From positions 1 to 64,000 of the forward strand of contig NZ_JAHBBF010000002.1 of the NCBI RefSeq assembly GCF_019331725.1: a stretch of DNA of 64,000 nucleotides. Direction: 5' to 3'. The DNA comes from Bifidobacterium saguinibicoloris (GTDB lineage Bacteria > Actinomycetota > Actinomycetes > Actinomycetales > Bifidobacteriaceae). Shown here piece by piece: positions 9,191 through 21,685 of this stretch (its first letter is position 1; every line of letters starts with the position of its first letter). The translations under genes were made by a program, and so were the position numbers. The notes beneath the pieces are model-generated. The model did no database searches. It was not told the origin of the DNA and saw only the letters and a list, made by a program, of their open reading frames with translations.

Positions 9191-11401
9191 ATGGCGGGTC
9201 TGTTTCATGCTGTCTCGAAACAGCAGAACCCCCTGGGAACCGCGATCCAGATGAACGGCTCCGGCCGTTACACCTTCGGTCTGGCGCTCAGCGCCGGCCT
9301 CGCCGGCCTGCTGTACGGCTACGACACCGTATCCATCTCCGGCGCCATCGACTTCCTCCGCATGCGATACTCGCTGAGCACCACCATGGAGGGCCTCGTC
9401 ATCTCCTCCATCATCATCGGCGCCGTGGCGGGCGCGGCGAGCGCCGGCTTCCTCTCCGACAGGTACGGCAGGAAGCGCATCCTCATGCTGGGCGGCATGT
9501 TCTTCCTCGTGGCCGCGCTGTGGAGCGCGTTCACGTACGGACCGTACGACCTCATCACCGCACGCGTCGTCGGCGGCTACGGCATCGGCCTGACCGCGGC
9601 GCTGGCCGTCACCTACATCACCGAATCGGCCCCCACCGGCATCCGCGGCACGCTGGCCTTCTCCTACCAGCTGCTGGCCGTGTGCGGCATCTTCATGACG
9701 AACGTCATCAACTACATCATCGCCTCCTACGGATCGTTCTTCTGGGACATCGGCTTCGGCTGGCGCTGGATGCTCGGGCTCGGCGCCGTGCCCGCGGCCA
9801 TCTTCCTCGCCGCCATGTGGCATGCGCCGGAAAGCCCCCGCTTCCTCATCCAGAACGGCCATCCCGAGCAGGGCTTCGCCATCCTCGAGCAGATCATGGG
9901 CACGGAGAAGGCGCGCGTGCGCACCGACGACATCCAGGCGTCCGTGCAGCTCGAGAAGGAGATGTCCAACGAGTTCACCGACCTGTTCCGCCCGGGCCTA
10001 CGGAAGGCGCTCGTCATCGGCGTCTTCCTCGCCGTGTTCAACCAGGCCATCGGCATGAACGCGATTTCCTACTACGGCCCGGTCATGTTCTCCCGCATGG
10101 GGTTCGGCGGCGACACCGAGTTCCTGGCCTCCGCGTGCGTGGGCGGCGTGGAGCTGGTCTTCACCGTGGTGGGCCTCTATCTCATCGACTCCGTGGGCCG
10201 CAAGAAGCTCCTGGAGTACGGCTCGATGCTCATGTTCCTGTTCGCCATGGGCATCGCCGGCTCGTACTTCTCCGGTCGTTCACTGCTCACGCTCGTGTTC
10301 GTCATGCTGTTCACCTCCGCGTTCGCCATCTCCATGGGCCCGATCCCGTGGATCGTCATCCCGGAGCTGTTCCCCACGTTCCTGCGCGGCCGCGCCACCG
10401 GCCTGTGCGTGATGTGCCTGCTGGTCACCAACGGTCTCATCGCCCAGTTCACGCCGCTGATGATCGACCGGCTCGGCGGGGGCGTCACGTTCCTCATCTT
10501 CGGCGTCATCGACCTCCTGTGCCTCATCGGCGTGCTCATCCTCGTACCGGAGACGATGGGACGCACGCTCGAGGAGATCGACCACCTGTGGCAGCCGCGC
10601 ACCCCGCTGGCCGCCGCCAAGTACACGCTGAGCTCCGCGGACGCGAACATCCGCCATGCGGAGGCGACGCTGGCCCGCGTGGAGAACGAACGCCTGCAGG
10701 CCATGGGCATCATGGAGGCCGCGGAACGGTCGCGCATCAGCGCGCAGAAGACCATCTTCGCCATCGAGGCGGAGGAACGCGAGCAGGCGGAGCGTCTGTC
10801 CGCCGCGCGCCGCGCCGAGGACGCGCGCCGGGCCGCGCACACGGTGGTGGACGACACCACCTCGCAGCCGGCGCCGTACCCGGAGTCCACGGCCCTGCAC
10901 CGTGCGACGCGCGCCGTGCACGACAGCGCCGGCGTGGACCTGTCCAGGTACGGCGACGACCAGGACACGCTGCTGTCCGGCCCCATCCTGTTCGGCCGGC
11001 GGGATGACGCGCAGACCGTCACGCCGGCGTCGGCCACGCCATCCGCCGCACCGGCCGTTCCGGCGCCCGCATCCGTCCAGTCCGCGGCGATGCCGCCCGT
11101 CCCCATGCCAGATGCCGGCACCCGCTCCGCGGACGGCGACGCCGCCCCGGTTCCCGCGCCGCCCGCGGAGGATTGGCCCGACGACGGCCGCGTGCCGGAC
11201 CTGTCGGGTCTGCCCGACATGCCGGTGCCGTCCTCGCGCAGGACGCGCACAATCCCCGATTCGGCGATGCCGACGATTCCGTTGCCCGTATCCGTACGCC
11301 GTCCGGCGATGTCGGCCGCGGCGAGCGCCGCGGAGGATGCGCGCGAGGCCAAGGCCATCGACGACGCGTTGGACACGCTCGACGCGCTCATCAAGGACTG
11401 A
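9191..11401 (+). CDS. Sugar-porter MFS transporter with ~260-residue cytoplasmic tail
   Basis: Proton-coupled sugar importer of the sugar porter (SP) family (736 aa). Twelve-helix core at about 25-470 carries LLYGYDTVSISGAIDF, DRYGRKR, the loop motif APESPRF, IGMNAISYYGPV, PIPWIVIPELFPTFLRGRAT and the closing VPETMGRTLEEID. Usual family length is 450-500 residues. Here an extra tail follows: a charged, probably coiled-coil helix (about 480-560), a Pro/Ala-rich stretch (about 560-700) and a terminal helix ending DTLDALIKD. The start follows AGAGGAAGAG. The second porter at 21686-23320 has a shorter version of the same tail. The sugar is unknown, and the gene could belong to the galactan locus or stand alone. 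Confidence 0.88.
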   Translation: MAGLFHAVSKQQNPLGTAIQMNGSGRYTFGLALSAGLAGLLYGYDTVSISGAIDFLRMRYSLSTTMEGLVISSIIIGAVAGAASAGFLSDRYGRKRILMLGGMFFLVAALWSAFTYGPYDLITARVVGGYGIGLTAALAVTYITESAPTGIRGTLAFSYQLLAVCGIFMTNVINYIIASYGSFFWDIGFGWRWMLGLGAVPAAIFLAAMWHAPESPRFLIQNGHPEQGFAILEQIMGTEKARVRTDDIQASVQLEKEMSNEFTDLFRPGLRKALVIGVFLAVFNQAIGMNAISYYGPVMFSRMGFGGDTEFLASACVGGVELVFTVVGLYLIDSVGRKKLLEYGSMLMFLFAMGIAGSYFSGRSLLTLVFVMLFTSAFAISMGPIPWIVIPELFPTFLRGRATGLCVMCLLVTNGLIAQFTPLMIDRLGGGVTFLIFGVIDLLCLIGVLILVPETMGRTLEEIDHLWQPRTPLAAAKYTLSSADANIRHAEATLARVENERLQAMGIMEAAERSRISAQKTIFAIEAEEREQAERLSAARRAEDARRAAHTVVDDTTSQPAPYPESTALHRATRAVHDSAGVDLSRYGDDQDTLLSGPILFGRRDDAQTVTPASATPSAAPAVPAPASVQSAAMPPVPMPDAGTRSADGDAAPVPAPPAEDWPDDGRVPDLSGLPDMPVPSSRRTRTIPDSAMPTIPLPVSVRRPAMSAAASAAEDAREAKAIDDALDTLDALIKD

Positions 11402-11472
11402 CAGGCACCGATTCGCCCATCCCGGCGGCCCTGCGCTTGTACCTGCCGGCCGCCGTACGGCCGCCATATATG

Positions 11473-11510
11473 TGAAACGCCCCGACGCATCAGCGTCGGG
11501 GCGTTTCACG
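11473..11510. terminator. Bidirectional terminator between MFS and ABC exporter genes
   Basis: Perfect 17-bp arms GTGAAACGCCCCGACGC (11473-11489) and GCGTCGGGGCGTTTCAC (11494-11510) around ATCA. It sits between the convergent 3' ends at 11401 (+) and 11531 (-), so it can serve both. Confidence 0.88.
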
Positions 11511-11530
11511 TCCGTGACCGGAAACGTCCG

Positions 11531-15487
<3,957 letters not shown>

Positions 15488-15589
15488 GTCTCCCCTTCCC
15501 TAGCGTGCGGAACCCGTCCAACCGTAGCGGAAAGACGGGGTACGCGCCAGAGGTCTTCGCCGCGGGAAGAGGCGGGGACGTGCGGCCGG

Positions 15590-16381
15590 TCAGAGGGCGA
15601 CGGCGCGGGCGGCGTCGAGGAGCTCACCCGAATAGCCGGCGAGCGGCGCGTGGAAGAACAGGTCGGCCGGCCCGTTGGCGACGATCTCGCCGTGACGCAT
15701 CACGGCCACCTCGTCGCACAGCGCATTGACGACGCCGAGGTCGTGGGTGATGAGCATGAGGCTGAGCCGCCGCCTGCGGCGCAGGCCGTCGAGCAGGTCG
15801 AGGATGTCGCGTTGGACGGACACGTCGAGCGCGCTGGTCGGTTCGTCCGCGACGAGCACGTCCGGTTCGACGGCGAGCGCCCGGGCGATGGCGATGCGCT
15901 GGCGTTGCCCGCCGGAGAACGCGTGGGGGCGGCGGGCGAGGATCCCGTCGAGGTCGGCGCGCTCCCCCATTCCCACCATGCGCAGCAGCTCACGGCATCG
16001 TGCGTCGACGGCCTCGCGCGTGGGATGGGTGCCGAGCGTGCCGTGCAGGAGCATGCCTTCGGCGAGGATGCGCCGGATGGTGTGGCTCGGGTTGAGCGAG
16101 GAATCCGGGTTCTGGAACACCATCTGGATGCGTCGGCGTTGTGCGCGGGTGCGGCGGATGGGCGCGAGCGGCACGCCGTCGAGCAGGGTCTCGCCGGCGT
16201 GCGGCGTGATGAGTCCGGCGGCGACGCGAGCGAGCGTGGATTTGCCGGCGCCCGATTCGCCGACGACGCCGAGCGCGCCGCCTTTCGGCAGCGTCAGCGA
16301 CACGTCGTCGACAGCGGTGAAGCCGCCGTATGTCACGGTCACGTGACGCAGGTCGAGGATCGGGGTGGGGTCGTCGGTCAT
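15590..16381 (-). CDS. Peptide ABC importer ATPase 2 (DppF/OppF-type)
   Basis: Cytoplasmic ATPase (263 aa) powering the peptide importer. Walker A GESGAGKST is at about 41-49, the Q-loop in QMVFQNPDSSLNPS, the signature FSGGQRQRIAIARAL at about 155, and Walker B VLVADEPTSALD, with the switch His in LITHDLGVV. The start overlaps the stop of the preceding ATPase gene by 4 bp, showing translational coupling. It is the last subunit of a five-gene run, dppA-B-C-D-F in order, all on the minus strand. Confidence 0.92.
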   Translation of the reverse strand: MTDDPTPILDLRHVTVTYGGFTAVDDVSLTLPKGGALGVVGESGAGKSTLARVAAGLITPHAGETLLDGVPLAPIRRTRAQRRRIQMVFQNPDSSLNPSHTIRRILAEGMLLHGTLGTHPTREAVDARCRELLRMVGMGERADLDGILARRPHAFSGGQRQRIAIARALAVEPDVLVADEPTSALDVSVQRDILDLLDGLRRRRRLSLMLITHDLGVVNALCDEVAVMRHGEIVANGPADLFFHAPLAGYSGELLDAARAVAL

Positions 16382-17364
16382 CGCGTCTCCTCCTTCCCGT
16401 CGTCATCGGCGTTTTCGCCGTCCGTCCGGCCGGCGTCCGCCGCACCGGGGATGGGGAGGATCGCGTCGATGAGGCGCTTCGTGTAGTCGTCGTGCGGTTC
16501 GGCGAGGATGCGGGCGGTCGGCCCGGTTTCGACGACGCGTCCGCGGCGCATGACGACGAGCCGGTCGCACAGGTGCGCGGCGACGCCGAGGTTGTGGGTG
16601 ACGAACAGCATGGTGAGGCCGAGCCGTTCACGCAGTGAGGCGAGCAGGTCGAGGATCTGGCGTTGCACGGTCACGTCGAGCGCGGTGGTGGGTTCGTCGC
16701 ACAGGAGGACGTCCGGCCGGCAGGCGAGCGCGATGGCGATGCCGACGCGTTGGCATTGGCCGCCGGACAGCTGCCCCGGGTATCGGTCGCGGTCGCGCAG
16801 CGATGCGGGCAGGCCGAGGGCGACGAGCAGGTCGGCGGCGGCACGGTAGGCCTCGCGGCGCGCGCGGAGGCCGGCGAACGGGAACGGTCGTCGGCCGGAC
16901 GTCGGATCGGAGACGGATGCGGCGGCATCGGACGTTCCGTCTCCGAGGAGGGCGGACATGTCCGTCGTACCGTGGGCGCGCATGACCTCGGCGACCTGCC
17001 GCACGACGCCGCACAGCGGGTCGAGCGAGGCGACCGGATCCTGGAAGATCATCGCGAGGCGGGGTGCGGACGCGTCGGACGTCGCGGGAAACGCGACGGC
17101 CGCGGGGTCCGCGACGCGCACGCCTTCGGGCGGCAGCCCCATGACCGCGCGCAGCGTCAGGCTTTTGCCGGAACCGGATTCGCCGACGATGCCGACGGTC
17201 CCGCCGCGGGCGACGTCGAACGAGACGCCGTCGACAAGCGGAACGCCGGTCGCATCGGACAGGACGCGCAGATTCCGCACACGCACGAACGGCACGGGCG
17301 TCGGGCCGGACGGAACGGACGCGGCGGGTGACGAGAACACGGACGGCATGGTCGGATCGGACAT
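16378..17364 (-). CDS. Peptide ABC importer ATPase 1 (DppD/OppD-type)
   Basis: ATPase subunit (328 aa) paired with the downstream DppF-like protein. Walker A GESGSGKSLT at about 61, Q-loop in MIFQDPVASLDPLCG, signature LSGGQCQRVGIAIAL at about 197, Walker B VLLCDEPTTALD. The start at 17364 is supported by GAAGGGAG and by an ATGA overlap with the upstream permease stop. A Pro/Ser/Thr-rich N-terminus (residues 1-25) precedes the domain, and an acidic tail (ENADDDGKEE) ends it. Residues about 120-150 are an insert relative to the compact family. Confidence 0.92.
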   Translation of the reverse strand: MSDPTMPSVFSSPAASVPSGPTPVPFVRVRNLRVLSDATGVPLVDGVSFDVARGGTVGIVGESGSGKSLTLRAVMGLPPEGVRVADPAAVAFPATSDASAPRLAMIFQDPVASLDPLCGVVRQVAEVMRAHGTTDMSALLGDGTSDAAASVSDPTSGRRPFPFAGLRARREAYRAAADLLVALGLPASLRDRDRYPGQLSGGQCQRVGIAIALACRPDVLLCDEPTTALDVTVQRQILDLLASLRERLGLTMLFVTHNLGVAAHLCDRLVVMRRGRVVETGPTARILAEPHDDYTKRLIDAILPIPGAADAGRTDGENADDDGKEETR

Positions 17365-18278
17365 CACGTCTCCCTTCTCACGTCGTTCAACCCGTCGCCG
17401 ATGAGGGCGAGCGCGACGCCGACGAGAACGACGGCGCAGCCGGGCAGCGTCGACACCCACCAGCGGGTGGCGAGGAACGACTGGCCGTCGGCGATCATCG
17501 TGCCCCAGTCGGGCGTGGGCGGGGCGATGCCGAGACCCAGGTAGCCGAGCGTGACGATGGCGACGAGCAGCGCCACCATGTCGCTCATGAGCACGGTCAC
17601 CGCCTGCGAGAGCACGTTCGGCAGCATCTGACGGGTGAGGATGGACAGGTCGGAGAAGCCCATGACGCGCGCGGACTCCACCCATTCGGCCCGGGCGAGC
17701 GAAGCGGTCGCGCCCTTGACGGTGCGCGCGAAGATGATCCAGCCCATGATGAGGAACGTGAGGAAGATGCCCTTCATGCCGGTGCCGGTCACGAACGCGA
17801 CGACCGCGACGAGCAGGTAGAACGGGAACGCGATGAGCGCGTCGGACAGCAGCGTGATCGCGCGGTCCGGCCATCCGCCGTAGAAGCCGGCGACGAGGCC
17901 GGCGGCGGTGCCGATGACGAACGGCAGCGCCTCGACGCCCATCATGAGCATGAGGTCGATGCGCCCGGCGGCGGCGACGCGCGTGAGGATGTCGCGGCCG
18001 AGCTGGTCGGTGCCGAACGGATGGGCCAGGGAAGGTGCCTGAAGCATCGAGGCGATGTCCTCTGCGACGGGATCGTAGGGAGAAAGCACCAGGATGACGG
18101 CGACGGCGAGCACGATGAGCGCGAGCAGGACGAGGCCCGCGGCGAGCGTACGGGAGCGGCGCGGACGGGACGGACGGACGCCGGTGGCGGGACGGACGCC
18201 GGCGGAATCGGGGCTGGTGGGTTGGCCGTCGGAGGCGGGTTGGACGGGACGGATGCCGGCGGAATCGGGGTTCCTCAT
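17364..18278 (-). CDS. Peptide ABC importer permease 2 (DppC/OppC-type)
   Basis: Inner-membrane permease (304 aa). After a low-complexity N-terminus containing repeats of the SAG(I/V)RP type, membrane helices begin at about 44. The conserved DppC motif HPFGTDQLGRDILTRV and the EAA-type loop (ESARVMGFSDLSILTRQMLP) are present. The repeat-rich N-terminus comes from short direct repeats at about 18176-18262 and probably varies between strains. The start ATG 18278 is preceded by GGAGGCGC. The gene overlaps the upstream permease by 4 bp and the downstream ATPase by 1 bp. Confidence 0.92.
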   Translation of the reverse strand: MRNPDSAGIRPVQPASDGQPTSPDSAGVRPATGVRPSRPRRSRTLAAGLVLLALIVLAVAVILVLSPYDPVAEDIASMLQAPSLAHPFGTDQLGRDILTRVAAAGRIDLMLMMGVEALPFVIGTAAGLVAGFYGGWPDRAITLLSDALIAFPFYLLVAVVAFVTGTGMKGIFLTFLIMGWIIFARTVKGATASLARAEWVESARVMGFSDLSILTRQMLPNVLSQAVTVLMSDMVALLVAIVTLGYLGLGIAPPTPDWGTMIADGQSFLATRWWVSTLPGCAVVLVGVALALIGDGLNDVRRET

Positions 18279-19252
18279 CGCGCGCCTCCTTCCCGCACGC
18301 GGTAGTCGATGAGCCCGCCGGCGAGCCGCACCAACGTGGAGACGAGGACGACGCCGAGCGCGCAGTACATCGCCACCGCCTGGATGAGCGGGAAATCGCG
18401 TGCGGTGATCGCGGCGAACAGCAATGAACCCACGCCTCTGAGGCCGAAGACCTGCTCCACGACGAGCGTGCCGCCAATGAGGAACGAAACCTTCATGCCA
18501 TACAGCTGCAACGCGGGCAGAAGGGCGTTGCGCAGCACGTGACGGCGGATCGCACGGCGGGACAGGCCGGCCGCGCGCAGCGTCGTGACGAAGTCGGCGC
18601 CGAGCACCTCGAGGATGCGCGTGCGCAGCGACCGCACGATGAACGGGGTCTGGGCGAGCGCGATCGTAAGGCTCGGCAGGGCCATCGAATACAGCATGCC
18701 GTCGATGCCGGGCTGCGTGCCGCCGACCGGGAAGATCCGCAAGGTCACGGCGAAGACGAGCACGAACACGAGTCCCACCCAGAATTCCGGCATGCCGAGC
18801 GTGACGGTCGGCACGACGCGCACCAGCTGGTCGATCCAGGAACCCTTGTGCAGGGCGGCCGTCATGGCGAGCGGCAGGGAAATCGCGACGACGAGCACGG
18901 CCGAACAGCCGACGAGCCACAGCGAGACGGGAAGCCTGTCGAGGACGAGCGCACGCGACGAGACATGGTAGGCGATCGACTCGCCGGTGTCGCCGGTGGT
19001 GACGAGGGTCGTGACGAACGAGACGAACTGGCGTCCGATGGACTGGTCGAGGCCGAGACGATGACGCAGGTCCGCAATCTGCGCGGGGCTCGCCTTGAGA
19101 CCGAGCACCATCTGCGCCGGGTCGCCGGGCACGAGACGGACGATGAGGAACACGCCGACGGTGACGAGCGCGAGCACGAGCACCGCGTGTACGACGACGC
19201 CGCCCAGCCATGTGGCGAGGGCGGCGCGGCGGTTGTGGGTCATGAGGGCCAT
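18275..19252 (-). CDS. Peptide ABC importer permease 1 (DppB/OppB-type)
   Basis: Inner-membrane permease (325 aa) of the peptide importer. The N-terminus has the first helix (VLVLALVTVGVFLIVRLVPG) with the DppB motif RLVPGDPAQMVLG, and the C-terminal half has the coupling loop LGADFVTTLRAAGLSRRAIR and VVEQVFGLRGVGSLL. A second in-frame ATG at 19243 is an equally likely start; neither has a good ribosome site. It begins 100 bp after the binding-protein stop; that gap is plain GC-rich sequence with CCGG-rich short repeats. Confidence 0.9.
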   Translation of the reverse strand: MALMTHNRRAALATWLGGVVVHAVLVLALVTVGVFLIVRLVPGDPAQMVLGLKASPAQIADLRHRLGLDQSIGRQFVSFVTTLVTTGDTGESIAYHVSSRALVLDRLPVSLWLVGCSAVLVVAISLPLAMTAALHKGSWIDQLVRVVPTVTLGMPEFWVGLVFVLVFAVTLRIFPVGGTQPGIDGMLYSMALPSLTIALAQTPFIVRSLRTRILEVLGADFVTTLRAAGLSRRAIRRHVLRNALLPALQLYGMKVSFLIGGTLVVEQVFGLRGVGSLLFAAITARDFPLIQAVAMYCALGVVLVSTLVRLAGGLIDYRVREGGAR

Positions 19253-19352
19253 TGTAGCGGCGGACCTGTCTGGCCGGTCCGGACTGTCCGGGCCGGCGGG
19301 GTGGGCCGGGCCGGCGGGCTGTCCGGGCTAGTGATCGGCCGGACCGGCGGGA

Positions 19353-20927
19353 CTACTCGAACTTGACGTCCTGGAAGCGGACGGAATCGTTCGGCAGGAC
19401 CTCGAGGCCGGTCACGTTCTTGCGCACGGCCTTGACGATGTCGGGCGAGTACAGCGGGATGTACGGGACCTCATCGGCGAGGGTCTGCTGGATGCTCTTG
19501 TAGAGCTCGGCACGCTTGTCGCCGTCGGGCGTGACCTGCGCCTGCTTGAGCTCCTTGGTGACCTCGTCGTTCGAATAGCTGGTCCAGTAGGACTTGCTGA
19601 AGCCGTCCGGATCGGCCTGGAAGTCGATGATCGAATCGGCGTCCGGATAGTCGGCCTGTGCGGAGTTGATCATGATCTGGTAGTCGAACGCCTTGAAGCG
19701 GGAACGGAACGTGGCCATGTCCACCGAATCGATGTCGAGCGTGACGTCGATCTTCGCGGCGGCGGACTGGAGCAGCTGCGCGGCCTGCTGGTAGGCGTTG
19801 TTGCCGGACGGCACGAGGATCTTCGCCTCGAAGCCCTTCGGGAACTTGGACTGCGCGAGCTCGTCCTTGGCCTTGGCCTGGTCGTTGTCCACCGGGGTGA
19901 TGGAATCCTGCGTGCTGTACTTGATGGCCTTCGGCAGGACGGTCTTCGCGGTGGTCGCGTGGTCGAAGGCGACGGCCTTGGTCACGTCGTCGCGGTTGAG
20001 CGCGTAGGCGAGAGCACGGCGCACGTGGACGTCGGAGAAGTGCTCGTCGGCGGTGTTGAAGAAGAACGTGTGAGTCACCCAGCTGCCGGCGGTCTCCACC
20101 TTGGTGTCGGAGCCGTTCTCCAGCTCGTCGATGTTCTCCAGCGCGGGGCTTTCGATGCCGTCCACCTCACCGGTCTTCAGCTGGTTGACGGCCTGCGTGC
20201 CGTCCTCGACGACCTTGTAGACGAGCTTGGAGATGCCCGGCTTGCCCTTCTGCCAGTAGTTGTCGTTCTTCTTGAACGTGAGGTCGCCGGACTTGTCCCA
20301 CTTGTCCACGACGAACGGGCCGGTGCCCACCGGGTTCTCGAAGAACGCCTTCTCGCTCTTGCCGCCGAAGTCCTTCGGCACGATGCCGTTGGAGAAGTTG
20401 GCGAGTTCGGCGAGCAGCGGCGTGTAGGCGCTGTTGAGCTTGATCTCGACGGTCTTCTTGTCCGGCGCCTCGACGGAGGCGATGTCGGCGGTGAGCGGCA
20501 GGGCCGCGTCCTTCTCCGCCTGATGCTGCTTGATGGAGAAGACGGCGTCGTCGGCGGTCACGTCGGTGCCGTCGGAGAACTTGAGGCCGTCGCGCAGCGT
20601 GAACGTGTAGGTCAGGCCGTCCTCGGAGACCTTGTGCGACTTGGCGAGCCAGTCGATGATCTTGCCGTCCTTGTCGAAGCTGACGAGCGGTTCGAAGACT
20701 TTGTCGATGGCGAACGCGTTGTTCGAGGTGATCTCGGTCCACAGGTTGAGCGAGGTCACGGCCGCGGAGCGCGCGTACGTGAACGTGGTCTGGCCGGAGA
20801 CACCGTTCGCGGTGGACGTGGTGGAGCCGCCGGTCTGCGAGCATGCGGCGAGCGAGAACGCGAGCACGCCGGCCAATGCGGCCGAAAGCGCGCCCTTGAG
20901 TCCCTTCCTCAGGTTCTTCGTCTTCAT
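19353..20927 (-). CDS. Peptide-binding lipoprotein (SBP family 5)
   Basis: Extracellular solute-binding protein (524 aa) feeding the Dpp/Opp-type permease. A lipoprotein signal (MKTKNLRKGLKGALSAALAG) ends in LAAC with Cys about 29. The mature chain has family-5 features: DKVFEPLVSFDKDGKIIDW, YTFTLRDGLKFSDGTDVTADD, RRALAYALNRDDV and a C-terminal PYIPLYSPDIV. ATG 20927 starts the signal peptide and has GAGGAAG about 12 nt upstream. The same frame stays open to about 21008, but that extension is Arg-rich and would spoil the signal. Peptide specificity is unknown. A palindrome array at 21151-21630 lies 224 bp upstream. Confidence 0.9.
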   Translation of the reverse strand: MKTKNLRKGLKGALSAALAGVLAFSLAACSQTGGSTTSTANGVSGQTTFTYARSAAVTSLNLWTEITSNNAFAIDKVFEPLVSFDKDGKIIDWLAKSHKVSEDGLTYTFTLRDGLKFSDGTDVTADDAVFSIKQHQAEKDAALPLTADIASVEAPDKKTVEIKLNSAYTPLLAELANFSNGIVPKDFGGKSEKAFFENPVGTGPFVVDKWDKSGDLTFKKNDNYWQKGKPGISKLVYKVVEDGTQAVNQLKTGEVDGIESPALENIDELENGSDTKVETAGSWVTHTFFFNTADEHFSDVHVRRALAYALNRDDVTKAVAFDHATTAKTVLPKAIKYSTQDSITPVDNDQAKAKDELAQSKFPKGFEAKILVPSGNNAYQQAAQLLQSAAAKIDVTLDIDSVDMATFRSRFKAFDYQIMINSAQADYPDADSIIDFQADPDGFSKSYWTSYSNDEVTKELKQAQVTPDGDKRAELYKSIQQTLADEVPYIPLYSPDIVKAVRKNVTGLEVLPNDSVRFQDVKFE

Positions 20928-21150
20928 TTCTGCTGTTCTTCCTCTTGCTTTTCGTGCGATGCGGCGCGCGCCGCGACGGGCGGCGGACGCCATGAATAAG
21001 CGCATCAATAGTAAACGCCCATGATGTTACGGTGCAATCGCGGCATCATAGGCGTTGGTTCTAGCGGGTTATCGGTCCCGGCGCCGAAGCGGGCGGACCG
21101 GGCGAACCGGGCGAACCGGTCAACGAACCAGGCGAGTCCCCGTCGTCCCG

Positions 21151-21630
21151 TCCGATTCTTACGTATCGGACGGAAACGGGGCGCGGATCACGGACGGAAC
21201 GTCCGTTCCTGCAGAATCGGACGGAACAGGACGCACAAGCACTCTCAAACACCCGTTCCTACAGAATCGGACGCAACCGCACCCACCAACACGGTCCAAA
21301 CGTCCGTTTCTATAGAATCGAGCGCAACAGGGCACACACGGCACTCCCAAACATCCGAACCTACAGAATCGGACGAAACCAGGCCTCTCGGAAGCCCACC
21401 AAACATCCGTTTCTACAGAATCGGACGAAACGGGGCACACGTACAGGCCCACTCCCGTCCGATTCTTAAGAATCGGACGAAACCGCACCCACCAACATAG
21501 TCCAAACGTCCGTTTCTATAGGAACGAGCGAAACCAGCCTCTCGGAAGCCCACCAAACATCCGAACCTATAGGAACGGACGAAACCGGACGCTCAGGAGC
21601 CCACCAAACGTCCGTTTCTATAGAAACGAG
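21151..21630. repeat. Array of ten 20-bp palindromes at 50-52 bp spacing (family 1)
   Basis: Ten copies start at 21151, 21202, 21252, 21303, 21354, 21406, 21458, 21509, 21560 and 21611. The core is TCCGTTTCTATAGAAACGGA with variants; the copy at 21458-21477 (TCCGATTCTTAAGAATCGGA) is a perfect palindrome. Intervening ~31-bp segments keep CGAAAC-like and CCAAAC-like edges, and two segments recur almost unchanged (near 21380 and 21533; near 21281 and 21484), so the array grew by duplication. It occupies the gap between a sugar-porter 3' end and the peptide-binding-protein promoter region. The rest of the gap (20928-21150) holds no gene I can see. Confidence 0.9.
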
Positions 21631-21685
21631 CGCAAGGAGGGGCGGAGGACGGGAAGGGCGGACCGGGACAGTCCCGGCGGACCGG

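Noticed and set aside
21151..21630. Possible CRISPR-like array with 20-bp repeats and ~31-bp spacers
   Set aside because: Repeats are short and variable, spacers share their edges and recur in duplicated order, and no cas gene is present.
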